Source of the DNA: RYN-428 sp035695715
GTDB taxonomy: Bacteria; Planctomycetota; Phycisphaerae; Tepidisphaerales; Tepidisphaeraceae
Direction: 5' to 3'
Length of the DNA: 7,470 bases
Assembly (NCBI GenBank): GCA_035695715.1
Contig: DASRRM010000218.1
Span: 1-7,470 of the forward strand
The position numbers and the translations under genes were made by a program. The notes under the pieces were generated by a model, which was not told the origin of the DNA, did not search any database, and worked only from the letters and a program-made list of their open reading frames with translations. Below, piece by piece: positions 6,322 through 7,470 of this stretch (positions are counted from its first letter, which is position 1; each line of letters opens with the position of its first letter).

Positions 6322-7422
6322 ATGAACGTGAAACTCCTGGATCTGACCGCGCAGTATCTCCCCATTCGCAATGAAATTCGCCGGGCCATTGATGAAGTGT
6401 GCGATTCGCAGGCACTGATTCTGGGGCCGCATGTCGAGCGCTTTGAGAAAAAGCTCGCCGATTATTGCCAGACCAAACACGCCATCGGCGTCAGCAGTGG
6501 TACCGATGCGCTGCTTTGCTCGCTGATGGCCCTGGGCATCAAGGCGGGGGATGAAGTGATCTGTCCTTCGTTTACTTTTTTCGCCACCGCCGGGTGCATC
6601 GCCCGCCTTGGGGCGGTTCCCGTCTTCGTCGACATCGACCCGGCAACATTCAACATCGATCCGGCCGAAATCGAAGCGAAAATCACCGCCAAGACACGGG
6701 CGATCATGCCGGTGCATCTGTTCGGCCAATGCGCGAAGATGGAGGCGATCAACGAAGTCGCCGACCGGCACGGCCTGAAGGTGATCGAAGATGCCGCCCA
6801 GGCGATTGGCGCTAAACGCGGCGGCAAGCCGAGCTGCTCGCTGGGATTTGCCGGGTGTTTGAGTTTTTACCCGACGAAGAACCTGGGCGCGTTTGGCGAT
6901 GCCGGGGCCATCTGCACCAATGACGATGACTTTGCCAACACCTGCCGGCTTTTGCGCGTGCATGGCTCGGGACATACCTATCACCACACGCACATCGGCG
7001 GGATGTTCCGACTTGCGGCGATTCAGGCCGCCGTGCTGGACGTGAAGCTGAAGTACCTCAACGGCTGGCACGAAAGCCGCAGGCTGCACGCGAAGATTTA
7101 CGATGAGATGCTCAAGGGAAGCAAAGCCATCACGCCGCACATCGAAGATGGCAATTACAGCATTTACAACCAGTATGTGATCCGCGTGCCGGACCGCGAT
7201 ACGGTGAAGCAAAAGCTTGCCGACCGCGGCATCGGCTCGGCGGTCTATTACCCCCTGCCGCTGCACGAGCAGGAATGCTTCAAATACCTTGGCTACACCC
7301 ACGGCGACCTGCCTGAAACCGAAAAGGCATGCGGCGAAGTTTTGGCGCTGCCGGTGTATCCGGAATTAATGGAAGAGCAGGTGAGGCATGTGGGGGAGGA
7401 GTTGTTGAAGATTTTGGCGTGA
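6322..7422 (+). CDS. DegT/DnrJ/EryC1/StrS-family PLP-dependent sugar aminotransferase
   Basis: These cytoplasmic enzymes transfer an amino group, usually from glutamate, to a keto-sugar nucleotide used for surface polysaccharides or glycans. The 366-aa length is normal for the family. Landmarks are SSGTDALL (58-65, cofactor phosphate contact), GDEVICPSFTFFATA (76-90), VHLFGQ (131-136), VIEDAAQAIGA (154-164, with D157 contacting the pyridine nitrogen), FYPTKNLGAFGDAGAI (182-197) with the PLP-binding K186, and YYPLPLHEQ near the C-terminus. By memory of family members it is closest to WbpE/WlbC-type enzymes, which aminate a UDP-3-keto-glucuronate derivative; the exact substrate is inferred. No Shine-Dalgarno or promoter is evident in the 55-base gap before it. 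The next likely gene starts 24 bases after its stop. No glycosyltransferase or other sugar gene is in the window. Confidence 0.92.
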   Translation: MNVKLLDLTAQYLPIRNEIRRAIDEVCDSQALILGPHVERFEKKLADYCQTKHAIGVSSGTDALLCSLMALGIKAGDEVICPSFTFFATAGCIARLGAVPVFVDIDPATFNIDPAEIEAKITAKTRAIMPVHLFGQCAKMEAINEVADRHGLKVIEDAAQAIGAKRGGKPSCSLGFAGCLSFYPTKNLGAFGDAGAICTNDDDFANTCRLLRVHGSGHTYHHTHIGGMFRLAAIQAAVLDVKLKYLNGWHESRRLHAKIYDEMLKGSKAITPHIEDGNYSIYNQYVIRVPDRDTVKQKLADRGIGSAVYYPLPLHEQECFKYLGYTHGDLPETEKACGEVLALPVYPELMEEQVRHVGEELLKILA

Positions 7423-7446
7423 CGGGTTTTGATGGAGACGAGAAGC

Positions 7447-7470
7447 ATGGGATACGATCTTCACGTAACT
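7447..7470 (+). CDS. Start of an unidentified gene, cut by the window end
   Basis: ATG at 7447 opens a frame (MGYDLHVT) that runs to the window edge. GGAG (7434-7437) lies 9 bases upstream. An in-frame ATG at 7432 is possible but lacks a ribosome site. The start resembles 'YDLHIT' N-termini of uncharacterised conserved proteins as I remember them, but eight residues are too few to name it. The short gap to the aminotransferase suggests a shared transcript. Confidence 0.4.

Noticed and set aside
6202..7302. 366-aa reading frame on the minus strand
   Set aside because: It is antisense to the aminotransferase gene, with no family resemblance. Its length reflects GC-rich codon bias.

Overview
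The window most likely comes from a planctomycete, possibly Phycisphaerae-like. The strongest evidence is the LEDRMLLSA motif near the N-terminus of the protein at 5328-6266. It matches the LEPR-XLL N-terminal motif that is typical of planctomycete extracellular proteins. GC-rich coding DNA, intergenic Shine-Dalgarno-poor starts and short dispersed-repeat-like intergenic sequence fit with this. All assignments come from reading the sequence, without database searches.

Layout: (1) 1-160 is a pyrimidine-rich leader with a small ATCCGT repeat and a TATAAT box. (2) 161-1282 (+) encodes an RluA-family 23S rRNA pseudouridine synthase with an S4 domain. (3) 1376-1708 (+) encodes a TatA-type twin-arginine translocase subunit. 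It has its own sigma70-like promoter overlapping the end of the previous gene and is followed by a clear intrinsic terminator (1748-1777). (4) 2694-1803 (-) is a two-gene unit: a macro domain protein, then a 100-aa protein resembling the S24/S26 (LexA / signal peptidase) catalytic core. (5) 2874-2947 (+) is tRNA-His(GTG). It is followed by a structured, heptamer-repeat-containing spacer (2963-3074) and then hisF (3075-3845, +). (6) 3875-5230 (+) encodes a membrane metalloprotease-like protein of the M50/site-2 type, with an N-terminal four-cysteine zinc-ribbon-like knuckle and a C-terminal TPR tail. (7) 5328-6266 (+) encodes the LEPR-XLL surface or secreted protein, preceded by a leader able to hide its ribosome binding site in a hairpin. 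(8) 6322-7422 (+) encodes a DegT/DnrJ/EryC1/StrS PLP-dependent sugar aminotransferase, closest by eye to WbpE/WlbC-type enzymes. (9) A new reading frame probably begins at 7447 and runs out of the window.

Most of the window is chromosomal housekeeping (rRNA modification, protein export, histidine tRNA and histidine biosynthesis) mixed with lineage-specific genes. No mobile element, CRISPR array or phage gene was seen. The points most worth a second look are: the ribosome-site-sequestering hairpin with a mutually exclusive alternative fold upstream of the LEPR-XLL gene; the macro domain / S24-S26-like pair; the zinc-ribbon/M50/TPR protein; the long inverted repeat between tRNA-His and hisF; and a substitution in a normally conserved HisF loop.
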